Source: an uncultured Collinsella sp. (GTDB taxonomy: Bacteria > Actinomycetota > Coriobacteriia > Coriobacteriales > Coriobacteriaceae). From it: DNA of 64,000 nt. The notes beneath the pieces were generated by a model. That model was not told where the DNA came from, did not search any database, and worked only from the letters and a program-made list of their open reading frames with translations. Position numbers and translations under genes: made by a program. Positions 16,320 to 24,267 of the stretch are shown here, piece after piece; position 1 is the first letter of the stretch; every line of letters begins with the position of its first letter. The stretch is taken from contig CALKKS010000004.1 in NCBI GenBank assembly GCA_937995345.1, forward strand, positions 1-64,000, given 5' to 3'.

Positions 16320-17422
16320 TGAGGTACTTTATCGTTTCACATAACGCTGCGTTGGCGCTCTTGGCGCACATCCCGAACCCACGCTTTGGGGATTCGGAAC
16401 CCGAGGTCGTGTCGATCGCGGGCGCCTGCGCGCTCTGTGACCAGGAGGCGCAGGAGGTTATCGATCGCTATGACCTGGGGATTGACGTGCTGGATCTGAT
16501 GGTGCCGACGCGCGCCGACCGCCGGCGGACCAAGCACGTTAAGACGCATCTGTGCACCAACGAGCTCCCCGCGGGTTCGTTTATCTCGCTGGGCCACTGG
16601 ATGGGCGACCTGGATGCGTACGTGTGCTCTCCCGAGCTGGCGTTTTTGCAGGCCGCGCACGATGGCGATGCGGCGGAGGCTATTTATGCCGGCTATGCCA
16701 TGACATCGGACTACCGGCTGGATAACCTTGCTCCCGGTGGGGTGACCAGCAGGGATGCGGGCATGCGCGATGGAAAGCTCACGACCAAGGAGCTCATTGC
16801 GGCGTACCTTGACCGGGCGTCAAAGGTGAGAGGCGCCGCCAAGGCGAAGGCGTTGCTTCCGTACGTGGAAGAGGGCTCACGGTCTCCAAGGGAGTCGGGG
16901 CTTTGCATGTTTATGTCGCTGCCTGCGCATTACGGCGGGCTTGCGCTAGGCAAGGCCGAGCTGAACAAGAAGTACTTCATTCGCGACGGTTACAACGATG
17001 GGCGCAACCGCAAGCTGCGCGTGTTGGAGCGCACGCCCGACATCACGCTTACGGCGAAAGCCGAGGTGGGCCTGGCTAAAGTAAGGGCTGGCTTGCTGCC
17101 CGAAGTGCTGACCGCACTGATTGATTACGACAGCGACGCCATCCATGATGGAAGCGAGAAAATCCACAAGGATGCCGAGCGCCGCAACGAGCTGCAGATG
17201 CTCAATGGGGTTGCGTACTTTACGGTGACGACTGACCAGGCGAGCGACTACGAAAAGCTCGTTCGCCTGTGCGAACGCGTCCGGCGCAAGCTGCATCGTC
17301 GAAAGCGGCCCATATTTTACAAGCCCATGACTGAGGAAGCGCGATATTTGGCACGGGCGCGCGTCGAGACAAAGCGGTTTAAGCTCTGGCAGACCGTTAT
17401 TGAGGCACGTCAGCATTGGTAA
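16319..17422 (+). CDS. Hypothetical protein, possible AbiEi/DUF559-related family
   Basis: A 367-residue soluble protein that I cannot assign with certainty. Residues about 188-205 read GSRSPRESGLCMFMSLPAHYGG, resembling the gSpmEt...GLP motif that precedes the nuclease-like domain in actinobacterial DUF559/AbiEi-type proteins. A clear PD-(D/E)xK site does not follow. The N-terminus (RYFIVSHNAALALLAHI) and a cysteine/histidine-containing CALCDQE are conserved-looking. The start at 16319 is chosen because a good promoter ends 6 bases before it. The frame is open upstream to 16232 without a ribosome site. It sits at the end of the accessory island, next to tRNA-Val. Confidence 0.55.
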   Translation: MRYFIVSHNAALALLAHIPNPRFGDSEPEVVSIAGACALCDQEAQEVIDRYDLGIDVLDLMVPTRADRRRTKHVKTHLCTNELPAGSFISLGHWMGDLDAYVCSPELAFLQAAHDGDAAEAIYAGYAMTSDYRLDNLAPGGVTSRDAGMRDGKLTTKELIAAYLDRASKVRGAAKAKALLPYVEEGSRSPRESGLCMFMSLPAHYGGLALGKAELNKKYFIRDGYNDGRNRKLRVLERTPDITLTAKAEVGLAKVRAGLLPEVLTALIDYDSDAIHDGSEKIHKDAERRNELQMLNGVAYFTVTTDQASDYEKLVRLCERVRRKLHRRKRPIFYKPMTEEARYLARARVETKRFKLWQTVIEARQHW

Positions 17423-17459
17423 GTGGGCCTTTGGCGGCGGAGTGGGTGCTGCCGTATTG

Positions 17460-17637
17460 AAGGTGAATGGTTTCCCGCGAAGTGAACGAGTGTTTTTGAA
17501 CCCTCGAAACATCCACACTTTTTGGCGCCAAAACCGCAGGATTCTACCGACAAAACCGCAGGAAATGAGCCGCAAAAAGTGTCGATGCTTCGGGGGTCCG
17601 TTTTGGCGCGTTCACTTCGCGGGAAACCATTCACCCT
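17460..17637. repeat. 178 bp palindromic element with 29 bp terminal inverted repeats
   Basis: 17460-17488 and 17609-17637 are inverted repeats of 29 bases with one mismatch. Inside, the two halves remain recognisably complementary (around CACTTTTTGG and AAAAAGTG). AAAACCGCAGGA occurs twice directly (17530-17541, 17552-17563). No coding capacity. Likely a non-autonomous mobile or intergenic palindromic element, in the gap next to tRNA-Val. Confidence 0.65.
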
Positions 17638-17701
17638 CGATTTGCGGGGGTCACCCGGATATGGCTGCGAGGCCCATTCGGGCCTGATCGGGGCGCCCGC
17701 T

Positions 17702-17735
17702 GGGGTTGTTTGGGCGGCTTTGGGCTTGGTTGGGG
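17702..17735 (+). other. Canonical four-run G-quadruplex motif
   Basis: Four G runs (GGGG, GGG, GGG, GGGG) with loops of 6, 7 and 7 bases, inside a strongly G/T-skewed stretch (about 17690-17770). It lies downstream of the tRNA-Val terminator on the opposite strand. Potential only; folding is not shown by sequence. Confidence 0.4.
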
Positions 17736-17805
17736 TGGTTGCTGGCGTTGTCGAAGCGGTTTTGGGTGCCGTGACGCCCTCTTGGCTTGGCGGCGTAAAA
17801 CAAAA

Positions 17806-17832
17806 CAGCTCAGAGGCGAAGCCTCTGAGCTG
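17806..17832 (-). terminator. Terminator of tRNA-Val
   Basis: Perfect 12 bp arms (17806-17817 and 17821-17832) with a GAA loop. In the minus direction it is followed by TTTTGTTTT. It lies 8 bases after the tRNA gene. Confidence 0.85.
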
Positions 17833-17840
17833 CGAACATT

Positions 17841-17915
17841 TGGTGGGCGTTAGAAGATTTGAACTTCTGACCTCTTCCGTGTCAGGGAAGCGCTCTCCCC
17901 CTGAGCTAAACGCCC
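17841..17915 (-). tRNA. tRNA-Val (anticodon GAC), CCA encoded
   Basis: Minus-strand cloverleaf. The acceptor stem GGGCGTT pairs with AACGCCC, then discriminator A and encoded CCA (17841-17843 on the plus strand). The anticodon arm is CTTCC-CTGACAC-GGAAG, giving GAC, and the T arm TTCAAAT is normal. A promoter and terminator flank it. The neighbouring accessory island makes this a candidate integration site, though I see no duplicated tRNA end here. Confidence 0.93.
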
Positions 17916-17944
17916 GATCAAGGGTGCGCGAGTGCGCAGGGAAT

Positions 17945-17973
17945 AATATAACGGAGCTCCCACCCGGTGGCAA
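17945..17973 (-). promoter_or_regulatory. Promoter of tRNA-Val
   Basis: On the minus strand, TTGCCA (plus 17968-17973), 17 bp spacer, TATATT (plus 17945-17950), about 30 bases before the tRNA 5' end. Confidence 0.6.
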
Positions 17974-18145
17974 GAACTATTTTAAAAAACTGGTGAATTG
18001 TGGCCCCGTCGGAGCCCGCTGCAGCGCGAACAGCACGCGGAAAGTCGCGTTTGTACCCCCGATGAACTGCACGTTCGCGTAAAATAATTCCATTATGGGC
18101 AAATCGTGCCCAGGCAGTTTACAACGCGGCAAATGGGGGAGGGGC

Positions 18146-19030
18146 ATGTCGGACGCGCGCTCGCTGCGAAAACAGTTCAATCGCATGCTCGCCACGTTAC
18201 TGGTGGCCCTTGCTGCTGCCGGAGCCGTAACGTATGCCTGGTACATCTACAACGCCAACCGCCACATCACCGACGTCAAGATGGCCGCGGGCACGGGCGT
18301 GACCTTCCTCATCTCCAACGAGTACGACGGCGAATACAAAACCAACGCCGGCCTGAGCTTTGTGGGCCTGCTCGATCCCGTCTCGACCGACAACGTGCTT
18401 AACGGCTTTCAAAAGGTAACGGGCTTTACCGGCGGAACCACGCAGGACTCGCTGTTTGCCAGCATGTTTGGCGCCGCCGAGCATTCCGATTACTACAAGA
18501 CTTCCCTGTACCTGGCTACCAACTCGGCCGCAACCGACGTGTACCTGTCGGGCATCGACTTTACCGAGCAAGATCCGGCAAATCCCATCTCCACCGCCCT
18601 GCGCGTGGGGCTGGTTGCCTATGCTCCAGGGCAGGGCGACACCGTTACGGGCCAGTACATCTTTGAGGTCTCGGGCGAGCACAATCCCCAAGCGCGTTAC
18701 AACACGCTCGACGGCAAGGATGCCGGCGAGAGCGAGCAGAATCACCTGGTGCTCGACAGCACCCGCTCCGATGGAACAACGGTTCATTTTGACCAGCTGA
18801 CCAGCGCAAACTTCTGCAACTATAACGAAGACACCGGTGTGGTGGGCCTCAAGCAGGCCACGACCAAGATCTGCAGCCTGCCCGCCGCCGCCAAGGGCGC
18901 CAACCGTAGCACGCCCGTGCGCGTGGATGTGTACGTGTGGCTGGAAGGTTGCGACCCCGACTGCACCAACAACCTTGCCGCCACCAGCCTGCAATCGCTG
19001 GCGCTGCGCTTTGCCGGCAAGCGTTCGTAA
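18146..19030 (+). CDS. SipW-type signal peptide protein (subunit 3)
   Basis: A 294-residue secreted protein that opens the second subunit block. The signal peptide has basic RSLRKQFNR, a hydrophobic stretch, then AAGAVTYAWYIYN. The mature domain is beta-rich with three short cysteine-containing segments. The C-terminal motif is complete: VWLEGCDPDC, then a closing strand LQSLALRF. The start at 18146 follows GGGGAGGGG; further upstream codons overlap the promoter. Eleven bases separate it from the next subunit gene. By analogy with camelysin/TasA proteins it is probably a surface fibre or matrix component, but the paralogues are too diverged to assign major or minor roles. Confidence 0.72.
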   Translation: MSDARSLRKQFNRMLATLLVALAAAGAVTYAWYIYNANRHITDVKMAAGTGVTFLISNEYDGEYKTNAGLSFVGLLDPVSTDNVLNGFQKVTGFTGGTTQDSLFASMFGAAEHSDYYKTSLYLATNSAATDVYLSGIDFTEQDPANPISTALRVGLVAYAPGQGDTVTGQYIFEVSGEHNPQARYNTLDGKDAGESEQNHLVLDSTRSDGTTVHFDQLTSANFCNYNEDTGVVGLKQATTKICSLPAAAKGANRSTPVRVDVYVWLEGCDPDCTNNLAATSLQSLALRFAGKRS

Positions 19031-19041
19031 GGGGGCTGGAC

Positions 19042-19878
19042 ATGAGTGCGTCGAACATCAAAGACATCCTAGGCTCGCGCCGTCGCATGGTTGCCGCGGC
19101 AGCATGGATGTTGGTGCTGGTGGCCGCCCTGAGTGCCGCTACCTACGCCTGGTTTAGCAACTCGCGTTACACCAACGTGACGCCCGTGGCACACACGGTA
19201 AGCGACGAGGGCTCCGACCTGCAGATTGGACTTTCGGCCAACGGACCATGGGGCACAACGGCAACGCTTGCCGCCGCCGACAAAACGCTCTATCCCATCT
19301 CGACGGCAGACCTTTCCCGCTTTTGGCGTAGCACGTTCCAAAACGCCGCGGGCATCACGACCGACTACGCCGACTGCACCGCGCAGCTGGACGACTACGC
19401 TCTCTCGGGCACGCTGTACCTCAAGGGTAGCGATAGCGCGCTCAACGTGTACCTGTATCAGGGCCAGATGAGCGTGACGAGCGACCCGCAGCTGTTGGCC
19501 GCGTTGCGCCTGGGTCTGGTCATCACGACCTCATCGGGCACGCAAGCGCACATCTTTACCTGCGACGACCTGGGCAGCACCGCGGGTGCCACCAGCAGGC
19601 GCACCACCGCGCAAGACGGCGTGGTCGTGGCGGCGGGCGCCTCGGGCTGGACCTACACCGCCGACCCTGCGCGCGCCATAAGTGCCTACAGCATGGACGG
19701 CACCAGCGACACGCCCACGGCGCGCGCGGGCGCCACGCCCATCTGCACACTGGCCGCCAACGAGGTGGCAAGCGTTCGCTATGTTGTGTACATGGAAGGC
19801 TGCGACGCCAATTGCATCGACGAGGCCCAGGCCCGCGATGTGGTGCTGCAGCTTGCCTTTGCCGCGGCCAAGGCATAA
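19042..19878 (+). CDS. SipW-type signal peptide protein (subunit 4)
   Basis: A 278-residue secreted protein. The signal peptide has RRRMVAAAAWMLVLV and the boundary ALSAATYAWFSNS (about residues 30-42). The mature part has the GSDLQIGLS, LYPISTADL and NVYLYQG elements shared with subunit 5 (LYPVSTFDL, VSLYLAE), showing common descent. The C-terminal motif is VYMEGCDANC followed by VVLQLAFA. Tightly linked on both sides (11 and 15 bp), so it is part of one operon. The ribosome site is GGGGG, with the ATG at 19042. Confidence 0.72.
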   Translation: MSASNIKDILGSRRRMVAAAAWMLVLVAALSAATYAWFSNSRYTNVTPVAHTVSDEGSDLQIGLSANGPWGTTATLAAADKTLYPISTADLSRFWRSTFQNAAGITTDYADCTAQLDDYALSGTLYLKGSDSALNVYLYQGQMSVTSDPQLLAALRLGLVITTSSGTQAHIFTCDDLGSTAGATSRRTTAQDGVVVAAGASGWTYTADPARAISAYSMDGTSDTPTARAGATPICTLAANEVASVRYVVYMEGCDANCIDEAQARDVVLQLAFAAAKA

Positions 19879-19893
19879 GGGGGGCGAAGCGAC

Positions 19894-20880
19894 ATGGAAG
19901 ACAAGAAGCACATGCCAGCAGATAACCTCAAGGTCAAAACCGAGAGCACGAGTCCCGCGGGCCCCTCCGGCGCAGCCGCCGAGTGCTCACACCTCGAGCC
20001 CGCCGCCGCCCGCCGTCACGCCCGTCGCGCGCGTGCCTACATCGCGCTCGTTATGGTGGCGCTCGCCGCCACTTTGGGCGTCGCGACCTACGCCTGGTTT
20101 ACCAACAACATGAAGGTCAACACCAGCTCGGTGAGCGTGCACAGCGACACGTCCAAGCTGGTGCTGGAGCTGGGCGACGCCGACGCCGGCAGCTGGTCGC
20201 AGCAAGGCGATGCATCTCTGGCCTCCACCGCGAACGGCGCCGTGACGCTCTACCCGGTCTCGACCTTTGACCTCAACGGCTTTGCTGCCTGCGCGCAAAA
20301 CAACTCAGCCGGCGATGCCACGGTGTTTGAGCAGGCAAAAGACAACGGCTCTGCCTACTATCACGGCTGGATTGACCTGCGTCCCACCATCACGGGCACG
20401 GGCGCCAGCAAGGTTAAGGGCAGGGTGAGCCTGTATCTGGCCGAATCGCTGGTTCCGCAGGGTGCTGACGCCGAGCTGCTGCGCGCGGCCCGCGTGGGCA
20501 TTAAAGTCTCGAGCGGCAACCAGGTGCTTGCCACCAACATCTTTGAGCTCGATAGCTCCGATGGCGGCCATCGCGGCGAGCATCCCGCGACCGCGCCTGC
20601 GGGCCTGGCGGGCTACGCCGATGGCATGCTGCTGGGCTGGCAAAACGGCCAGCTCGCTTGCAGTGCCAACGTGACGCAGGACCCGGCCGCCTTTACGCTG
20701 GACACGAGTGAGACGGCCACGCGCCCGCAAAACACGCTTGCCACGCTGGCGCTGGGCCAGACCTATCGCCTCGACATCTATTACTACATCGAGGGCACCG
20801 ACCCCGATAGCGCCGACTACCTGCATCAAGACCCGGGCACCCTGCACCTGGCGCTCTTTGCGACCCTGGACGGTGAGTAG
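19894..20880 (+). CDS. SipW-type signal peptide protein (subunit 5)
   Basis: A 328-residue secreted protein with an unusually long N-terminal cytoplasmic region (about 48 residues, ending RRHARRARAY). The hydrophobic core follows, then TLGVATYAWFTNN. The long n-region is proline- and serine-rich and could interact with a cytoplasmic partner. The mature part carries LYPVSTFDLNGF, as in subunit 4. The C-terminal motif is IEGTDPDSAD, with serine in place of the usual cysteine. Three bases separate its end from the next start, suggesting coupled translation. Confidence 0.72.
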   Translation: MEDKKHMPADNLKVKTESTSPAGPSGAAAECSHLEPAAARRHARRARAYIALVMVALAATLGVATYAWFTNNMKVNTSSVSVHSDTSKLVLELGDADAGSWSQQGDASLASTANGAVTLYPVSTFDLNGFAACAQNNSAGDATVFEQAKDNGSAYYHGWIDLRPTITGTGASKVKGRVSLYLAESLVPQGADAELLRAARVGIKVSSGNQVLATNIFELDSSDGGHRGEHPATAPAGLAGYADGMLLGWQNGQLACSANVTQDPAAFTLDTSETATRPQNTLATLALGQTYRLDIYYYIEGTDPDSADYLHQDPGTLHLALFATLDGE

Positions 20881-20882
20881 CC

Positions 20883-21689
20883 ATGACGCGTAAGCAACCC
20901 GCCGCCAACTGCACGCCCGCCACCGGCAAGCCCGCCGGCGCGCAAGCCCCCGCCGACACCGACCTGTGCCGCAAGCTCACCACCACCGTGGTGCTGGTCC
21001 TGTTTGCCCTGGTGGCGATAGCCATGGCAACCTTTGCCTGGTTTTCCATCGCCGATAGCGCCAAAACCCGCATGCTCATGATCGACGCCAACGCCGACGG
21101 TTCGCTGCGCTTTGACCTGGACGAGCATGCTACGTTCGAAGAGTACGTCCACAGTCTGGGCTTCGACCAGATCTCGGCGCGCATCGCCAGCGAAAAGGGC
21201 GTGGACATCGACGCATCCAAGCTCAAACCCGTCACCACGAGCGACTACCAGACCTTTACCTTCGAGGACGGCTCCACCGCCAATCCCGTCACCGGCGCCT
21301 ACCTGGAGTTTACGCTGCACTTTATGAGCAGCACGGACCTGCGCGTTCGCCTGACCGGGCAGGATGGCGACGGCGGCGTGTCCGGCACGCGGTTTAGCTC
21401 CGATACGCAGGGCATGGCCAGCGCCATGCGCATGAGCTTTACCGCCGACGGCCAGACCTGGGTCTACAACCCCAATGGGGGCGGGGGCTCGTCCGGCACG
21501 GCCACCGTCTTTGGGCTCGATTCGGGTGCGGCAACTTCGGCCAGCGACATGTTCGACCTGATAAAGGAAACGGATAAGCCGGTAACCGTTCGCATATGGC
21601 TCGAGGGAACGGACCCAAATTGCACTAATATGCTAAAGGGGGCTAACTATTCGGTTTCGATGCGCTTTGAGGGCATCGAGGAACAGTAG
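20883..21689 (+). CDS. SipW-type signal peptide protein (subunit 6)
   Basis: A 268-residue secreted protein. The n-region is about 30 residues and contains a cysteine, then comes a hydrophobic core (VVLVLFALVAIAM) and the boundary ATFAWFSIAD. A glycine-rich linker NGGGGSSG lies near residue 200. The C-terminal motif is complete (IWLEGTDPNC), followed by YSVSMRFEG. It is the last subunit before the first signal peptidase gene, 60 bp downstream. The reduced similarity of the mid-region to the other subunits suggests a specialised role such as cap, adaptor or adhesin (inference). Confidence 0.7.
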   Translation: MTRKQPAANCTPATGKPAGAQAPADTDLCRKLTTTVVLVLFALVAIAMATFAWFSIADSAKTRMLMIDANADGSLRFDLDEHATFEEYVHSLGFDQISARIASEKGVDIDASKLKPVTTSDYQTFTFEDGSTANPVTGAYLEFTLHFMSSTDLRVRLTGQDGDGGVSGTRFSSDTQGMASAMRMSFTADGQTWVYNPNGGGGSSGTATVFGLDSGAATSASDMFDLIKETDKPVTVRIWLEGTDPNCTNMLKGANYSVSMRFEGIEEQ

Positions 21690-21749
21690 ATACGCACGGC
21701 GGCCACCGGGCCGCGCACGACCTAGTCAGACACGGTAGTAAGGGACATC

Positions 21750-22496
21750 ATGCAATCTGTTAAAAAAGTCGCATCCATCGCGCTGAGCGTCGTCATGTGG
21801 ATCATCATCCTGGTGGCGGCCCTGTATGCGTTTACCACGCTCGCCACACACGAGGACGGCAGCGTGTCCGACATCGCCGGCTTTACCCCGCTCGCCGTGC
21901 AGTCCGACTCCATGGCGCCCACGTTTAACAAGGGCGACCTCATCGTCATCAAAAAGTGTGACACCTCAAAGCTCGAGGTGGGCGACATCGTGACGTTCCA
22001 CACCATCATCGACAACGAGTACGCGCTCAACACGCACCGCATCGCCGCGATCGACGAGGTCAACGGCATGCGCAGCTTTACCACCAAGGGCGACAACAAC
22101 GACGTGGCCGATACGCACATCATCAGCGACGGCGACATCGTTGGTAAGTACCTGTTCGCGTTGCCGCAGATGGGCAAGGTCATGGACTTCCTGTCCAGCT
22201 CCATGGGCTTCCTCATCGTGATTGTCCTGCCCATGCTGCTGTTCTTTATCTACCAGGTGTATCACCTCATCGTGGTGGGCATGAATCTTAAGCGCGCTAT
22301 GGCCGAGGAGGACCGCCTGGCCGCCGCGGCCGCCATCGTGGACGCCGAGGGCAAGGGCGACACCGCCGTCACCGCCGATAACGCCGCCGAGCAGCTCGCC
22401 CAGGCCGAGGCCAAGCTCGAGGAAGCCCGCCGCCTGAAGGCCGAGGCCGAGGCGGCGATGAACGCAAACAAGCAGGAGGGCACCGACGGTGAGTGA
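21750..22496 (+). CDS. sipW: SipW-type signal peptidase I (first copy)
   Basis: A 248-residue ER-type (SipW) signal peptidase. One N-terminal span (about 8-30) is followed by the catalytic serine in VQSDSMAPTF (Ser54) and His96 in ALNTHRIAAI, where bacterial P-type enzymes have lysine. TKGDNN is the conserved aspartate box. A second span (about 155-180) leads to an alanine/glutamate-rich cytoplasmic tail predicted to be a coiled coil (about 190-240), longer than in Bacillus SipW. In Firmicutes SipW cuts AWF-type signal peptides of matrix proteins, exactly the class encoded just upstream. The gene overlaps the next by 8 bases. Confidence 0.88.
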   Translation: MQSVKKVASIALSVVMWIIILVAALYAFTTLATHEDGSVSDIAGFTPLAVQSDSMAPTFNKGDLIVIKKCDTSKLEVGDIVTFHTIIDNEYALNTHRIAAIDEVNGMRSFTTKGDNNDVADTHIISDGDIVGKYLFALPQMGKVMDFLSSSMGFLIVIVLPMLLFFIYQVYHLIVVGMNLKRAMAEEDRLAAAAAIVDAEGKGDTAVTADNAAEQLAQAEAKLEEARRLKAEAEAAMNANKQEGTDGE

Positions 22497-24198
22497 GTTT
22501 CTGGGATTTGCCTGGGAGCTGCTGGCAAAGGTCGTCTACAACGTCGTTGCCGTCGTGAGCTCCATCCTTAACCTGCTGGTGTTTGGCTGGGTTGAGTACT
22601 TCAACATCTTTATGACCTACTTCACCACGTTTGACCTGGTGGGCAAGATCGGCGCGGTCATTCTGTTTGCCATGCTCATCGCGGTCCCCGTGCTGATCGT
22701 GGCCATCCTGGTGCACCGCTACCGCATCAACCGCCGCCTGCATCGCGACGACACGTCCAACAAGGCGCTCTATCGCGAGATCGGCCGCCTCAACAAGCAG
22801 GTGCTCGACCTTATGGACGAGAAGAACAAGCTGCTGGCGCTCAAGGTCAATGCCATGGGCGGCACCAAGCAGATTCCGTACGTGGGCGCCTCGGCCCTGG
22901 CCGACGACCACCTGCCCACGGTGGGCAACGTGGTGGGCGCCGCTGCGGGCGCGGGCACGGTCGCAGGCGCGGCACCGGGCGAGGGCGTCACGGCCGCCGT
23001 GGTGTCGGGCAACGCATCGCTCGCGCTCGATGGCGAGGGCGTCAAGGACGCCGCGGCCGCCATGGCCAAGGCCACCGTCGAGGCCAAGACCCTTGCCGAG
23101 GAAAAAGAGATCGCCCAGGCCAACCGCTTCCCTAAGCTGTCCCTTGTGGACCTTAAGTACCGCGACTGGGAATCGCCGGTTTACGACGATGCCATCTCGC
23201 TGGAGGACTTTGTCGACAGCTTCCGCGCGTTCGCCTGCAGCCAGATGAAGCTCTACTACACGCCCGAGGTCATCCGCCGCTTTGTGGCCGGCATGGCCGC
23301 CTCCAAGCTACTGATCCTGGAGGGTATCTCGGGTACCGGTAAGACCTCGCTGCCCTACAGCTTTAGCCGCTATTTGGACAACCCCGCGACCATCGTGTCG
23401 GTGCAGCCGAGCTTCCGTGACCGCACCGAGGTGCTCGGCTACTTTAACGAGTTTTCCAAGCGCTTTAACGAGACCGAGTTCCTCCGCGCCGTGTACGAGG
23501 CGGGCCTGCGCCAGGACCCGTCCATGATCGTGCTCGACGAGATGAACCTCGCCCGCGTGGAGTACTACTTTGCCGAGATCCTGTCGGTGCTCGAGATGCC
23601 CAGCCACGACGAGTGGGTGCTCGACCTGGTTCCCACCCAGTGGGCCGCCGATCCCAAGGCGCTGCACGACGGCAAGCTTACCATCCCCGACAGCCTGTGG
23701 TTTATTGGCACGGCCAACAACGACGACTCCACCTTTACCATCACGGACAAGGTGTACGACCGCGCGATCCCCATCGAGCTCAACGAGCGCGCCGACGCGT
23801 TTGAGTGCGAGCCGCACGAGCGCGTGCACGTGACGGCCGACCACCTGCAGTATCTGTTCCAGAAGGCCAAGGTCGAGTACGTGATCGATGACGAGCTGCT
23901 CGAGAAAATGCACAAGCTGGACCAGTACCTGCAGACCCGCTTTAAGCTGGCGTTTGGCAACCGTATCATCAAGCAGATGTACGACTTTATCCCCGTGTAC
24001 GTGGCGTGCGGCGGCACCGAGCTGGGCGGCATGGACTACATCATCGCCCGCAAGGTGCTCAAGAAGTTTGAGTCCATGAACGTGAGCTTTGTGCGCGACG
24101 AGATGAAGGGACTAATTGAGTACATCGAGAAGACCTTTGGCGAGGGCGGCCTGCCCGATTCCGTCATGTACCTGCAGCGGATCCAGAACTTCTACTAA
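22489..24198 (+). CDS. Membrane-anchored McrB-like AAA+ ATPase
   Basis: A 569-residue protein with a GTG start overlapping sipW. Two N-terminal membrane spans (about 12-40 and 50-75) and a short coiled coil (about 88-118) precede a linker of about 90 residues. An AAA+ module of the McrB/MoxR-dynein clade follows: Walker A GISGTGKTS (about 279-287), Walker B IVLDEMNLARVE (D350, E351) and sensor 1 WFIGTANNDDS (about 404-414). McrB proteins normally drive McrC-type nucleases and are soluble, with DNA-binding N-termini. Here the N-terminus is a membrane anchor, pointing to an envelope role. Its partner is the DUF2357-like gene downstream. The classical McrB GTP-specificity signature NTAD appears as GTANND. 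Confidence 0.85.
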   Translation: MSEFLGFAWELLAKVVYNVVAVVSSILNLLVFGWVEYFNIFMTYFTTFDLVGKIGAVILFAMLIAVPVLIVAILVHRYRINRRLHRDDTSNKALYREIGRLNKQVLDLMDEKNKLLALKVNAMGGTKQIPYVGASALADDHLPTVGNVVGAAAGAGTVAGAAPGEGVTAAVVSGNASLALDGEGVKDAAAAMAKATVEAKTLAEEKEIAQANRFPKLSLVDLKYRDWESPVYDDAISLEDFVDSFRAFACSQMKLYYTPEVIRRFVAGMAASKLLILEGISGTGKTSLPYSFSRYLDNPATIVSVQPSFRDRTEVLGYFNEFSKRFNETEFLRAVYEAGLRQDPSMIVLDEMNLARVEYYFAEILSVLEMPSHDEWVLDLVPTQWAADPKALHDGKLTIPDSLWFIGTANNDDSTFTITDKVYDRAIPIELNERADAFECEPHERVHVTADHLQYLFQKAKVEYVIDDELLEKMHKLDQYLQTRFKLAFGNRIIKQMYDFIPVYVACGGTELGGMDYIIARKVLKKFESMNVSFVRDEMKGLIEYIEKTFGEGGLPDSVMYLQRIQNFY

Positions 24199-24208
24199 TG
24201 GCGTAGAT

Positions 24209-24237
24209 GCGGGGCGGCGTGATGTCGCCCCGCCCCT
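24209..24237 (+). terminator. Weak hairpin between the AAA+ and DUF2357-like genes
   Basis: 8 bp GC-only arms (24209-24216 and 24226-24233) followed by CCTTTC. The T tract is poor, so it may be an attenuator or mRNA-stability element inside the operon. Confidence 0.4.
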
Positions 24238-24267
24238 TTCCGATCGATCCAACCTATGGAGTAACCC

